Source of the DNA: Pelagibacterium sediminicola | GTDB lineage: Bacteria; Pseudomonadota; Alphaproteobacteria; Rhizobiales; Devosiaceae | DNA length: 64,000 nucleotides | Reading direction: 5' to 3' | Assembly: GCF_003390885.1 (NCBI RefSeq) | Contig: NZ_QMEL01000004.1 | Coordinates: forward strand, 62,001 to 126,000 | Shown: one piece after another, positions 15,081-25,229 of the stretch | Layout of the letters: every line of letters starts with the position of its first letter | Numbering within the stretch: position 1 is the first letter of the stretch | Translations under genes and position numbers: made by a program | Notes under the pieces: generated by a model | The model's database searches: none | Seen by the model: only the letters and a program-made list of their open reading frames with translations | What the model was told of the DNA's origin: nothing

Positions 15081-16538
15081 GTGGCCAATCTGCCGACCAC
15101 CATCACCGACGAGTTGGGCATCACCCTCACCAATCTCGCCGATGCCGCGACCGGCACAGTTGCTCCGACCCTGCGCATCGGCGTCACCGGGCTTTCCCGC
15201 GCGGGCAAGACCATCTTCATCACCGCGCTGATCCATAATCTTCTCACCGGCGCGCGCCTGCCCGGTTTTGCGCCCATGGCCGAGGGGCGGCTGATCGGGG
15301 CGAAACTCGCCGAGCACCCCGACAACGCGACGCCCCGTTTTGCCTACGAAGCGCACCTTGCCGCGCTCACCGGTACACCGCCGCACTGGCCCGAAAGCAC
15401 GCGCCGCATCTCGCAACTGCGCCTGACCCTGCGCTATCAGTCCAACAACTGGCTCTGGAGCCGGTTCGGCATGTCGACGCTCAATCTCGATATCGTCGAC
15501 TATCCCGGCGAATGGCTGCTCGACCTGCCTCTCCTTACCCAGAGCTACGCCCAATGGAGCAAGGAAGCCCTGGCGCTGGCCGGGCGTCCCGCCCGCGCCA
15601 GCGAGGCAAAGCCTTTCCTCGATCTGGTCGCGGCCACCGATGCATCCGCCGAGGCGACCGATGCCGCCGCCGAAGCCCTTGCCGCCGCCTTTACGCACTA
15701 TCTGCGCCAAAGCAAGGCCGATGGCCGGGCCCTCTCGACGCTGCCGCCGGGCCGGTTCCTGATGCCCGGCGATCTCGAAGGCTCTCCCGCGCTCACCTTC
15801 GCTCCGCTTCCCCCGCCGGACAGCACCCCGCGCTCATCGAGCCTTCATGCCATGCTCGAACGGCGCTTCGAGGCTTACAAGAACATCGTCGTCCGCCCGT
15901 TCTTTCGCGATCATTTCGCGCGTCTCGACCGCCAGATCGTCCTCGTCGATGCTCTGCGCGCGCTCAATGCCGGGCCCGAGGCGGTTGCCGATCTCGAAAC
16001 CGCGCTCACCTCGGTGCTCGCCTGCTTCCGGCAGGGCGCTTCCAACCCCATTTCACGCCTTTTCACCCGCCGCATCGACAAGATCCTGTTCGCCGCCACC
16101 AAGGCGGATCTTTTGCACCACACCTCCCACCCGCGCCTTGAAGCCATCCTCAACCGGCTCGTGGCGAACGCCGCCCGCCGCGCCAAATTCGCGGGCACCG
16201 AAACCCGCTCGCTCGCCATCGCCGCCGTCCGCGCCACGCGCGAGGGCACGGTCAGGGACAATGGTGATACGCTCGACACGATCATCGGCACCCCCGAGGC
16301 AGGACAGCAGCTTGGTGACACAACCTATGACGGAAAAACCGAAATCGCCTTGTTTCCCGGAGACTTGCCGGAGAATCCGGAATCACTTTTCAAGACAGTT
16401 GAATCAACGCCTCAACTCAATTTCCTGCGCTTTCTGCCGCCCGCTGACCTTCCGCGTTCCGAAACGGGCGATCCGGTTCTGCCCCATATCCGGCTCGACC
16501 GCGCGCTCGATTACCTGATCGGGGACCGGATGCAATGA
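15081..16538 (+). CDS. ycjX: YcjX family GTP-binding protein (DUF463)
   Basis: 485 residues. P-loop GVTGLSRAGKTIF near residues 34-46; family motifs include LDIVDYPGEWLLDLPLL and the FRDHFARLDRQIVLVDAL segment. YcjX is a conserved P-loop protein often linked with phage-shock genes; its cellular role is not settled. It overlaps ycjF by ATGA (16535-16538), which is the usual pairing. Confidence 0.9.
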   Translation: MANLPTTITDELGITLTNLADAATGTVAPTLRIGVTGLSRAGKTIFITALIHNLLTGARLPGFAPMAEGRLIGAKLAEHPDNATPRFAYEAHLAALTGTPPHWPESTRRISQLRLTLRYQSNNWLWSRFGMSTLNLDIVDYPGEWLLDLPLLTQSYAQWSKEALALAGRPARASEAKPFLDLVAATDASAEATDAAAEALAAAFTHYLRQSKADGRALSTLPPGRFLMPGDLEGSPALTFAPLPPPDSTPRSSSLHAMLERRFEAYKNIVVRPFFRDHFARLDRQIVLVDALRALNAGPEAVADLETALTSVLACFRQGASNPISRLFTRRIDKILFAATKADLLHHTSHPRLEAILNRLVANAARRAKFAGTETRSLAIAAVRATREGTVRDNGDTLDTIIGTPEAGQQLGDTTYDGKTEIALFPGDLPENPESLFKTVESTPQLNFLRFLPPADLPRSETGDPVLPHIRLDRALDYLIGDRMQ

Positions 16539-17572
16539 GAGAACCCCGCGCCATTCCCACGCAAGACGAGCGGGCCGAAACCACGTCCGCCCGCACCCCG
16601 CGCGCCTTCGAGAGCGAGGCTGCCGTCCCGCACGCCGATGTGTTCTCGCTCACCGCCGAGGAGATGGAAGCGGCCTCCGTCGTGCCAGAACCCAAACGCA
16701 AGGGCCGCTTCTGGCGCGGCCTGGCGCTCTGGGCCGGAGGCACGCTGGTTTCGCTCGGGCTGGCACTCGCCGCCGAGCGGCTCATCCGGGACCTGTTTGC
16801 GCGCTATGAATGGCTGGGGTGGGCGGGACTCGGTGTGCTGGGGCTTTTCGTCCTCGCGCTCGTCGTGCTGGTCGCCCGCGAGGTCCTGGGCCTTTTGCGC
16901 CTGCGCACCCTCGACAATCTGCGCGACCGCGCCGCGCTGGCCATCACCGGCGACAATCTCCCGCAAGCCCGAAAGATCACCGACGAACTGCTGTCTATCT
17001 ACGCCCGGCGTGCCGACCTCGCCCGCGCCCGCTCCGGGCTTGAAACGGACACCCGGTCCATCCTCGATGGGGCCGAACTGGTTCGCGTCACCGAGCGCGC
17101 GCTGATGGCCCCGCTCGATGCTCGCGCCCGCGCGCTCACCGCCGCCAGCGCCCGCCGCGTCGCGCTGGTCACCGCCGTCTCGCCGCGCGCGCTGATCGAT
17201 ATCGCGTTCGTGATCTTTGAAAGTTTCCGGCTGGCCCGCAATCTTGCCGATCTTTACGGCGCCCGCCCGGGCCTTTTCGGCTTCATGCGGCTCATCTCCG
17301 CCATCCTTGCCCACCTCGCCGTCACAGGCGGGCTGATCCTCACCGATGGCGTCGTCGAGCAACTGGTGGGACAGGGCCTTGCGACCAAACTGTCCGCCCG
17401 TCTGGGCGAGGGCGTCGTCAACGGCCTCATGACCGTGCGCGTGGGCATCGCCGCCATCCGCGTCGTGCGGCCCCTGCCCTTCGCGGTTCTGAAATCCCCT
17501 GTCGTTGCCGATTTCATTCCCGAGTTGACTCGCCTCGACCTCGACACAAAACAAAACGGGCAGGGACGATGA
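16535..17572 (+). CDS. ycjF: YcjF family membrane protein (DUF697/TIGR01620)
   Basis: 345 residues. A polar N-terminus, then two close membrane helices (about 65-85 and 95-118: LALWAGGTLVSLGLALAAE and AGLGVLGLFVLALVVLVA), and a C-terminal DUF697-like region with further hydrophobic stretches. Always seen with YcjX; probable inner-membrane partner. The last codons overlap a hairpin that serves the convergent gene. Confidence 0.88.
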   Translation: MREPRAIPTQDERAETTSARTPRAFESEAAVPHADVFSLTAEEMEAASVVPEPKRKGRFWRGLALWAGGTLVSLGLALAAERLIRDLFARYEWLGWAGLGVLGLFVLALVVLVAREVLGLLRLRTLDNLRDRAALAITGDNLPQARKITDELLSIYARRADLARARSGLETDTRSILDGAELVRVTERALMAPLDARARALTAASARRVALVTAVSPRALIDIAFVIFESFRLARNLADLYGARPGLFGFMRLISAILAHLAVTGGLILTDGVVEQLVGQGLATKLSARLGEGVVNGLMTVRVGIAAIRVVRPLPFAVLKSPVVADFIPELTRLDLDTKQNGQGR

Positions 17573-17580
17573 CCCTGCCC
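17550..17580 (-). terminator. Terminator of the secreted acidic protein gene
   Basis: On the minus strand GGGCAGGG (17580-17573) pairs with CCCTGCCC (17565-17558), followed by GTTTTGTTTTG. It overlaps the last codons of ycjF and may work both ways. Confidence 0.7.
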
Positions 17581-17606
17581 ACCTTCCCCGAGTGTAGAAG
17601 GATCAA

Positions 17607-17978
17607 CTATTCGGTATCCTCGTTGGGATCTCCGGTGCCGTCATCGGCGCTCATGTCGTCGGAACTGTCCCCATCGCTGGCATTGGGCGTCAGCCCGGGA
17701 ACGGGGCCTTCAATCAGACCGGCATCGACACACTGCTGAAGCGTGATACTTGCCAGTTCCACGCCAAGTGTCGGATCGGAGTTGATATCGACGGTAGGTG
17801 CTTCACCGGTCGGAGCCGTGGAGGCGGCAAGCTCCAGAGCATCGCAATGCTCCTGAACAGCAGCCAGATCGGCATCCGACACCTCCTGATCGCCAACCAT
17901 GACCTGAGCGGCGGCCGCACCGGTCAGCGTGAGACCGAAAGCGAGAGCGATTGGGGCAACGAGCGTTTTCTTGAACAT
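17607..17978 (-). CDS. Small secreted acidic protein, unknown function
   Basis: 123 residues. Signal peptide 1-24 (LVAPIALAFGLTLTGAAAAQ). The mature chain has two Cys (about 49 and 82), so a disulfide is possible, and ends in an Asp/Glu/Ser-rich tail (residues 102-123) of low complexity. No known domain. It has its own terminator and probably its own promoter in the 144 bp upstream. Confidence 0.65.
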   Translation of the reverse strand: MFKKTLVAPIALAFGLTLTGAAAAQVMVGDQEVSDADLAAVQEHCDALELAASTAPTGEAPTVDINSDPTLGVELASITLQQCVDAGLIEGPVPGLTPNASDGDSSDDMSADDGTGDPNEDTE

Positions 17979-18122
17979 GATATTCTCCCTTGAACGAGAA
18001 TTATTGCATCAGCACGCCATCGTGCTGAGCGGATAACTCTCGTCTCCCCCGGCGGTTGCCGCCACAGATTGGGCATTTTCGGGGCAGTCGGAAGGGATTT
18101 TATCTATTCTTCAGAAATGCGC

Positions 18123-18451
18123 TCAGGCCGCCTCTTCCTGCCGGGCGGATTCCGCAAGGGTCAGTTTGAGCCCGTCGAGGTCCTCACTCATCAGGATCTG
18201 GCACGAAAGCCGCGAGTTCGTCTCGACGTCGGGAAGCGTATCGAGCATGTCCTCTTCCTCGTCGGTCGGCGGATTGAGCCGGTCCTGCCATTCGGCATCG
18301 ACGAAGATGTGACAGGTCGCGCACGCGCACGATCCCCCGCACTCTGCCCTGATGTTGAGGCCCCAGTCGCGGATCACCTCCATCACGCGCCATCCCTCCA
18401 GCGCCTCGAGTTCATGGACCACGCCATTCTGGTCCGTGACGATAATCCGCA

Positions 18452-18452
<1 letters not shown>
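18123..18452 (-). CDS. Adrenodoxin-type [2Fe-2S] ferredoxin
   Basis: 109 residues. The cluster ligands are clear: C38, C44 and C47 in AECGGSCACATC and a fourth Cys in RLSCQ (C84). The fold matches plant/vertebrate-type ferredoxins used as soluble electron carriers. Its ATG overlaps the stop of the ferredoxin reductase by one base, so reductase and ferredoxin are coupled. Inferred role: electron donor to the upstream-encoded sulfite reductase. Confidence 0.88.
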
Positions 18453-19525
<1,073 letters not shown>

Positions 19526-19570
19526 CTATACCGGACGCAGCCGCTCAAGTATAGCACCGGGCCGCCGTGC

Positions 19571-20854
19571 TCATGGACGGGCGTTGCGCCGCAGGAAGGG
19601 CCGGGTTCCGACCGGTATCTCGCGGGCCGTGCCGACCGGCTGATAATAAAGGCGCACCTCGGCCAGTGCGTCGGCCTCCAGGGCCTTGCGCGTTGCGGCG
19701 CTGGTGACGACCAGCGCGTTGATCCCACACCGGCGCATGAAGGGAATCTGGTCGGTCAGCACATCGCCCACCGCCCGTAATTCGCCCTCATATCCATAGC
19801 GCTCGCGCAGCAGCCGTGCACTCGAATAGCCACGCCCGTCGACAAATGCCGGGAAATTGATCGCGATCGAGGAAAACCGCGCCAGATCGCCGGCAATGTC
19901 CTCGACCCTGTCGCCGGGGTCGACCTGCAGCCCGATCGGGTGGGAGCTGGCAAGAAACGCTTCGCGCTGTTCGAGAAACACGCTGACCGGTACATGGGTG
20001 TAGCGCGCCTCGGATGCAACGTCTCCCTCGCTCCAGCCCCGCCAGGGATCGGTCCTGAACTCCCCGTCCCTGAACAGGGTGAGCTGGGACTGGCTCACCG
20101 GCTTGGCGATGCTCCCGTTGAAATCGAAATGAATGCCGCATTCCTTCTTGTTGAGCCCCCGCCAGCGCCCCGCACGCGGGTCCTCGCCCTCGGCGACGGC
20201 ACTCGTGCACGGCGCGCAGCCGATGGATTTGTACCCCTCGCCATAAAGCGGATGCTGCGGCAGATCGTGCTCGGCCTTATAGGCTTCGATATCGGCATTG
20301 GAAAAATAGGCCAGCGGGTTGACCTTGATGCGATCGTCGCTCGTCAGTTCGAAATGGGGCAGCACGCCCCGCTCGGCGGTCTGGAACCGCTTCCGGCCGG
20401 TCACCCATCCGCCAAAACCGGCAAGGACATTCTCGAGCGGCTCGGTCTTGCGGATATGGCAGCAACTGTCGGGATCGGTCTCCCATAGCGTGCCATCGGG
20501 GTCGAACTTTGCAAGATCGGACGGGTCGGGGCGCAGGGTTACCACATTGCACAAGCCCAGCCTGGTCTTGAGCGTTTCCACATAATCGAGCGTTTCAGGG
20601 AAATGCTTGCCCGTTTCAAGAAAATAGACCGGCAGCGACGGATCGACCTTCGAGACCAGATGCAGCAACACCGCCGAATCCGCCCCAAACGAGGAGACCA
20701 TGGCGATATCGCCAGCCAGCAACTCCTCCACCGCCTGCCGCAACACGCCCTCGGCGTCCATCTCGCCATACATGCCGTTGAGCGCGACGATCCCGAGCTG
20801 GCGGAGCTTGTCGTGCCTGGGTTCGGCTGCAACCATTGGGCTAGCGGCTGACAT
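19571..20854 (-). CDS. cysH: Fusion: APS reductase (CysH) plus DUF934 domain
   Basis: 427 residues from ATG 20854 (GAAGGAG lies 7 nt upstream; an ATG at 20887 lacks a site). Residues 1-250 are a CysH reductase that turns activated sulfate into sulfite. The [4Fe-4S] cysteines CC (131-132) and CxxC (213, 216 in GCAPC) indicate an APS rather than PAPS enzyme; the catalytic Cys is in KKECGIH (239). Residues about 255-427 match DUF934, usually a separate gene next to cysI and cysH (PWRGWSEGD, INFPAFVDGRGYSSARLLRE). No stop or frameshift separates the two parts. Downstream of cysI in the sulfate locus. Confidence 0.9.
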   Translation of the reverse strand: MSAASPMVAAEPRHDKLRQLGIVALNGMYGEMDAEGVLRQAVEELLAGDIAMVSSFGADSAVLLHLVSKVDPSLPVYFLETGKHFPETLDYVETLKTRLGLCNVVTLRPDPSDLAKFDPDGTLWETDPDSCCHIRKTEPLENVLAGFGGWVTGRKRFQTAERGVLPHFELTSDDRIKVNPLAYFSNADIEAYKAEHDLPQHPLYGEGYKSIGCAPCTSAVAEGEDPRAGRWRGLNKKECGIHFDFNGSIAKPVSQSQLTLFRDGEFRTDPWRGWSEGDVASEARYTHVPVSVFLEQREAFLASSHPIGLQVDPGDRVEDIAGDLARFSSIAINFPAFVDGRGYSSARLLRERYGYEGELRAVGDVLTDQIPFMRRCGINALVVTSAATRKALEADALAEVRLYYQPVGTAREIPVGTRPFLRRNARP

Positions 20855-20885
20855 TGGAAAGCTCCTTCTCAACTCGGAGCAAGGC

Positions 20886-21021
20886 ACCCCTCACCCCCAA
20901 CCCCTCTCCCACAAGGGGAGAGGGGGGCTCAAGGGCCGAGGAGCCCCGGTTTCCCTTCTCCCCTTGAGGGAGAAGGTGGGCTTTCGCGTAAGCGAAAGCT
21001 CGGATGAGGGGGCCAGCGATG
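20886..21021. repeat. Family A palindromic element, copy 2
   Basis: Same layout as at 3836: CCCTCACCCCCAACCCCTCT, two stem blocks, and GATGAGGGGGCCAGCGATGCC at the right. It fills the 185-bp gap between cysI and cysH and could reduce read-through between them. Confidence 0.85.
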
Positions 21022-21039
21022 CCAACCACCCCCACCGCA

Positions 21040-22698
21040 CTATCCATTCCCATAAAGCGCCTCCTTGAACGGCGCATCGCCCAACCGGCGATAGGCGGCG
21101 ATGAACGTCTCATCCGGGCTCTCGCGCTTTTCGATATAGGCATCCACCAGCTTTTCGATCGCATCCGGCACGTCCGCCGCCACGAAGCCCGGCCCCAGAA
21201 TCCTGCCCACCGCCGCGTCCTCGGTTCCATCGCCCCCCACGGTAATCTGGTAAAGCTCGGTGCCTTTCTTCTCGACACCGAGAATGCCGATATGGCCCAC
21301 ATGATGATGCCCGCAGGCATTGATGCAGCCGGAAATCTTGATCTTGAGCTTGCCGATCTCCCGGCTCCGCTCGGGTGCCGCGAACCGGTGCGCGATGTCC
21401 TGCGCGATGGGGATCGAGCGCGCATTGGCCAGCGCGCAGTAATCGAGCCCCGGGCAGGTAATCATGTCGGTGATCTCGCCCACATTGCCATCCGCCAGCC
21501 CCGCCTCGACAAGTCCGTCATAGACGGCCCTGAGGTCAGTGAGCGCCACATGGGGCAGCACCACGTTCTGCTCGTGGGTCACTCTGATCTCGCTGAACGA
21601 ATAGGCCTCGGCAAGCTCGGCCACCGCGTCCATCTGGTCGGCGGTGATATCCCCCGGCACGCCGCCAATGGGCTTCAACGAAACGGTGATCGAGGTATAG
21701 CCCTGCCGCGCGTGCGGAAACGTGTTGTTCTCCAGAAACCGCCCATAGGCCGGATCGAGGATTTTTTCCCGCCCTATATCAATGTTCACCACCCCGTGAT
21801 CCTCATAGGCGGGCAGGGCGAAATAGGCGTTTATGCGCTCCAGTTCTTCCTCGGGCAGCGTAAGAATGCCGCCGCGCATCTGGGCGAACTCCTCTTCCAC
21901 CTGTCCCTTGATGTTTTCGAGCCCTTCCTCGTGGACCAGGATCTTGATGCGCGCCTTGAACTTGTTGTCGCGCCGCCCGTAGCGGTTGTAGACGCGCAGG
22001 ATGGCCTCGAGATAGGCCAGCAAGTGCTCGTGCGGCACGAAACCGTTGATCAGCTTGGCGACCATCGGCGTCCGCCCCAGCCCGCCCCCGACATAGACGG
22101 CCCAGCCGACCTCGCCCGACCCGTTGGTCTGCGCCATCAGCCCGATGTCATGGAATTTCACCGCCGCCCGGTCGTTGGGCGCGCCGGTCATGGCGATCTT
22201 GAATTTGCGCGGGAGATAGATGAATTCGGGATGCAGGCTCGACCATTGCCGGATGATCTCGGCAACCGGACGCGGATCGATGATCTCATCGGCGGCAGCA
22301 CCCGCGAATTGATCCACGGTGACATTGCGCACGCAATTGCCCGAGGTCTGGATCGAGTGCATCTCGACGCTCGCGAGGTCCGCGAGGATGGCGGGAACGT
22401 CGCGCAGTTTGGGCCAGTGGAACTGCATGTTCTGCCGGGTCGTGAAATGCCCGTAACCCCGGTCATATGTGCGCGCCACATGCGCCAGCATCCGCAATTG
22501 CCGCGCCGCCAGCGTACCGTAGGGAATGGCGATGCGCAGCATATAGGCATGCAGTTGCAGATAAAGCCCGTTCATCAGCCGCAGGGGCCGGAACTGGTCC
22601 TCAGTCAACTCCCCCGCGATGCGCCGGCGCACCTGATCTGAAAACTGCTGCACGCGCTCGGAAACGAACGCGGCGTCGAATTCGTCATATCGATACAT
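21040..22698 (-). CDS. cysI: Assimilatory sulfite reductase, hemoprotein (CysI/Sir type)
   Basis: 552 residues from ATG 22698 (MYRYDEFDAAFV). It reduces sulfite to sulfide with six electrons using siroheme and a [4Fe-4S] cluster. Cluster ligands: TCPGLDYC and, further on, SGCINACGHHHVGHIG. The substrate-side motif TTRQNMQFHW is also present. No CysJ flavoprotein gene is nearby, while a ferredoxin reductase and ferredoxin are encoded downstream, so it is probably ferredoxin-dependent. It overlaps the DUF2849 gene by 14 nt. Confidence 0.93.
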   Translation of the reverse strand: MYRYDEFDAAFVSERVQQFSDQVRRRIAGELTEDQFRPLRLMNGLYLQLHAYMLRIAIPYGTLAARQLRMLAHVARTYDRGYGHFTTRQNMQFHWPKLRDVPAILADLASVEMHSIQTSGNCVRNVTVDQFAGAAADEIIDPRPVAEIIRQWSSLHPEFIYLPRKFKIAMTGAPNDRAAVKFHDIGLMAQTNGSGEVGWAVYVGGGLGRTPMVAKLINGFVPHEHLLAYLEAILRVYNRYGRRDNKFKARIKILVHEEGLENIKGQVEEEFAQMRGGILTLPEEELERINAYFALPAYEDHGVVNIDIGREKILDPAYGRFLENNTFPHARQGYTSITVSLKPIGGVPGDITADQMDAVAELAEAYSFSEIRVTHEQNVVLPHVALTDLRAVYDGLVEAGLADGNVGEITDMITCPGLDYCALANARSIPIAQDIAHRFAAPERSREIGKLKIKISGCINACGHHHVGHIGILGVEKKGTELYQITVGGDGTEDAAVGRILGPGFVAADVPDAIEKLVDAYIEKRESPDETFIAAYRRLGDAPFKEALYGNG

Positions 22699-22993
22699 GT
22701 TCGTCCTCGGCCAGATGTTGACGCCCCACGCGCGGAGCCGACGGCCCTTCGGCGCGGATGCGCTCGCGGACCCGCAACGGATAGATCGCCCCGCCCCGCA
22801 TTTCGACGTCCTCGGTTTCAACCGAAACGATGCGTCCGGTCGCCTTGCTTGCTCCCACCGCCGCCTCCAGCGCCCCGCCCTCGTCCGCGCCAAACACCCG
22901 CGCCGATTGCAACTCCTCGATCCAGCGTCCATGCCCGTCGAGATAGACGGCCGCGCCGGAGAGCAGTTCGTTTCCCGTGAGAATTTTCGACAT
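22685..22993 (-). CDS. DUF2849 small protein of the sulfite reductase locus
   Basis: 102 residues from ATG 22993 (MSKILTGNELLSGAAVYLDG). The family is found next to cysI in many alphaproteobacteria and its role is unknown. Conserved pieces: YLDGHGRWIEEL near residue 18 and the YPLRVRERIRAEGPSAP block. No membrane segment or metal motif. Its end overlaps the cysI start by 14 nt, so expression is coupled. Confidence 0.85.
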   Translation of the reverse strand: MSKILTGNELLSGAAVYLDGHGRWIEELQSARVFGADEGGALEAAVGASKATGRIVSVETEDVEMRGGAIYPLRVRERIRAEGPSAPRVGRQHLAEDEHVSI

Positions 22994-23042
22994 GTTGCTT
23001 CGTCGTCTTTCGTCTATTGAGCAACGAGGTGGTTCGGCTGCG

Positions 23043-23157
23043 CCGATCCCCCCTCCCATCCTCCCCCACAAGGGGGGAGGTGCTGGCCTTGTGCGTAGGG
23101 AGACAACAAGGAAAAGGAAGCACCCTCCCCTTGATGGGGAGGGTTGGGGAGGGGTGA
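23043..23157. repeat. Family C structured repeat, copy 1
   Basis: About 115 bp: two G/C-rich stems (CCCCCACAAGGGGGG and CCCTCCCCTTGATGGGGAGG) joined by a conserved centre containing GGTGCTGGCCTTG and GGAAGCACC, which pair with each other. A nearly identical inverted copy is at 26165-26265. A partial third piece follows at 23187-23209. The gap 22994-23240 holds no gene. Confidence 0.85.
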
Positions 23158-23240
23158 AGCCACAAGCGCAGATTCATATGCGATAGCCCTGCCTTGATGG
23201 GGAGGGGTGATGCGATATATGCTGCAAACCGGAAAACCCA

Positions 23241-24635
23241 TCACGCCACCTTCCATTCCCGAGCCGCGAACACCTCCGCCCGCGCCCAGTCGCCATGCGC
23301 CACCGCATCGCCAACGAAAATGATCGCCGGCCCATCCACAAAATCGATCTCACCCGCCGCCAATCCCCCCACGGTCCCGGCGTAAAGCGCCTTCTCCGCC
23401 CGCCCGGCATTGACCACGACCCCCACCGGCACCGATCGCGAAAGCCCGTGCGCCAGCAGTTGCCGGACGACCCTGGACGCAATCGACTTGCCCATGTAAA
23501 GCCCCAGCGTCAGCCCCGAACCGGCGAGCGAAGCCCAGTGCGCGAGGTCCTCATTGTCCGCACCGTGCGCGGTGGCAAAGACGAAACCCGAGGAAACCTT
23601 GCGCAACGTCACCGGCGTCGCCGTATCGGCCGCCGCCGCCAGCGCCGAGGTGATCCCGGGGACGATTCCATGCTCGACCCCCGCCTTGCGCAGCGCCGCG
23701 ATTTCCTGGCCCGCGCGCCCGAACACCATCGGATCGCCCGATTTGAGCCGCGCGACCTTCTTGCCCTCACGCGCCAGCCGCACGAGCAGCGCATTGATCT
23801 GGGCCTGCGAAAAGGAATGGTGGCCTTTGGCCTTGCCGACGGAAATCCGCTCCGCGTCCCGCCGTCCCATCTCGACGACGCCCGAAGGCACGAGCTGGTC
23901 GTGGACGATCACATCCGCTTCCTGCAAAAGCCGCTGGGCGCGCAGCGTCAACAGGTCCTCGGCGCCCGGCCCCGCCCCGATCAGCCAGACCATGCCCCTG
24001 CCCGGCTCTGCCCCGGCATGGGCATCGAGCAGCGCATCGGCAGCCGCCGCGCCCTGCCCGGCGTCCAGCGCGTTCTCGATGGCCGGAGACGTCACCAGCG
24101 CCTCGTAATACCGCCGCCGCGCCACCCCGTCGGAAAGCCGCTGTGCAGCCTTTTCGCGCATCGCGCCAGCCAGCCGCGCCAGCGCGCCGAGCCCTGGCGA
24201 CAGCATCGCCTCGATCCGCGCCCGGACCAGCCGCGCCAGCACCGGCGCATCGCCTTCCGAGGAAATGGCGATGGAAATTGGCGCCCGGTCGATGATGGCC
24301 GGGGTAAAGAAATCGCAGTTTTCAGGGACATCCACCTCGTTGACCGGCACCCCCGCCGCCCGCGCCATCTCCAGCGCCCGCTGTCCCTCGGGCCCGTGAT
24401 CGGCGATGAACGCCAGCGCCGCACCGGCGAAATCCGCCGCCTGCGCGACGCGCTCGACCACCGACACGTCCAGCCCGGAAAAATCCGCCTCGACCTCGGG
24501 CGCGAACACCACGACCTCTGCGCTCGTCTTTGCCGCCAGCCGCGCCTTGGCCAAGGCTTCCTCGTCGCCACCCACGATGACGATCCGGCGCCCCGCCACC
24601 TTCACCGAAACCGGAAATGTGTTCAGCCGTGCCAC
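23241..24635 (-). CDS. cysG: Siroheme synthase CysG (trifunctional)
   Basis: 464 residues, GTG start with AGGAG 10 nt upstream. N-terminal precorrin-2 dehydrogenase/ferrochelatase part (VAGRRIVIVGGDEEALAKAR; NEVDVPENCDFFTPAIIDR) and C-terminal uroporphyrinogen-III methyltransferase part (VWLIGAGPGAEDLLTLRA; RLKSGDPMVFGRAGQE; GITSALAAAA). It makes the siroheme used by CysI. First gene of the sulfate locus. Confidence 0.93.
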   Translation of the reverse strand: MARLNTFPVSVKVAGRRIVIVGGDEEALAKARLAAKTSAEVVVFAPEVEADFSGLDVSVVERVAQAADFAGAALAFIADHGPEGQRALEMARAAGVPVNEVDVPENCDFFTPAIIDRAPISIAISSEGDAPVLARLVRARIEAMLSPGLGALARLAGAMREKAAQRLSDGVARRRYYEALVTSPAIENALDAGQGAAAADALLDAHAGAEPGRGMVWLIGAGPGAEDLLTLRAQRLLQEADVIVHDQLVPSGVVEMGRRDAERISVGKAKGHHSFSQAQINALLVRLAREGKKVARLKSGDPMVFGRAGQEIAALRKAGVEHGIVPGITSALAAAADTATPVTLRKVSSGFVFATAHGADNEDLAHWASLAGSGLTLGLYMGKSIASRVVRQLLAHGLSRSVPVGVVVNAGRAEKALYAGTVGGLAAGEIDFVDGPAIIFVGDAVAHGDWARAEVFAAREWKVA

Positions 24636-24999
24636 GGTGAGATCTCTCCTGGCATGATCAAGTCAATTAGATTTTTCTTGAACTGGCGGCCCGTCTAAAA
24701 GGTAACGTGACCTACCAAACACACTGGAAAATAAGGCTTTTCAGCAATCCCGGCAAGCGCGTAACAGCCCGAAGGTGAGTTATTTCCCTCGCGCTTTGAG
24801 CCGCGCAACGCCCGCTCCGGCGCCATGCGCGAGACAGAAAATAATTTCGCTTGGCGGCACGGACGAAAAACGTGGGGCGGAGCCGCGTCCGAAACGGGCA
24901 CGCCGAAGGCCCGAATCCTGCCCCTTCCGCTTGATCCTTGAATTTAAAAGAAAAATCCCCATATGGGACGAGAGTCCAACGTCGTAAGGAGAGCCAGCA
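24636..24999. other. Intergenic region upstream of cysG
   Basis: 364 bp between the divergent cysG and a 51-residue gene. It presumably holds both promoters. An AT-rich patch lies at 24657-24679 just before cysG. I see no repeat, riboswitch-like fold or clear regulator box; a CysB-type site cannot be judged by eye. Confidence 0.4.
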
Positions 25000-25155
25000 A
25001 TGAGCACGAGAGATTCGGGAAGGCCTGAAAACCGGCACGAGCGCACCGACCGCATCGCGCGCGAAATCCTTCATGCCGAAAGAGCCGCCCGCGAGAAGAA
25101 GACCGCCCACCTGCGCGCCCTGCGCCAGCAAAGAGAACAGGACGTTACGGCGTAA
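25000..25155 (+). CDS. 51-residue conserved-looking helical protein
   Basis: ATG at 25000 preceded by TAAGGAGAG (AAGGAG, 8 nt spacing), stop TAA 25153-25155. Sequence starts MSTRDSGRPE and continues with a highly charged amphipathic helix (REILHAERAAREKKTAHLRA). Many Hyphomicrobiales encode short Arg/Glu/Ala-rich proteins of this shape, with no known role. The strong ribosome binding site supports real coding. It lies between divergent cysG and a ferredoxin gene. Confidence 0.6.
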   Translation: MSTRDSGRPENRHERTDRIAREILHAERAAREKKTAHLRALRQQREQDVTA

Positions 25156-25201
25156 CACCCGTGGCGGCGGCTTTGCTCTGGTCCCAACCATCCGGCATTT
25201 C

Positions 25202-25229
25202 GTTTTTCATCAAAAACTGAAACGACCTA
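25202..25229 (-). repeat. Family D repeat, copy 2
   Basis: On the minus strand the second ferredoxin ends in TAG (25229-25227), followed by GTCGTTTCAGTTTTTGATGA. This is the family D terminal sequence, with the gene's stop codon forming its outer edge. Confidence 0.75.
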
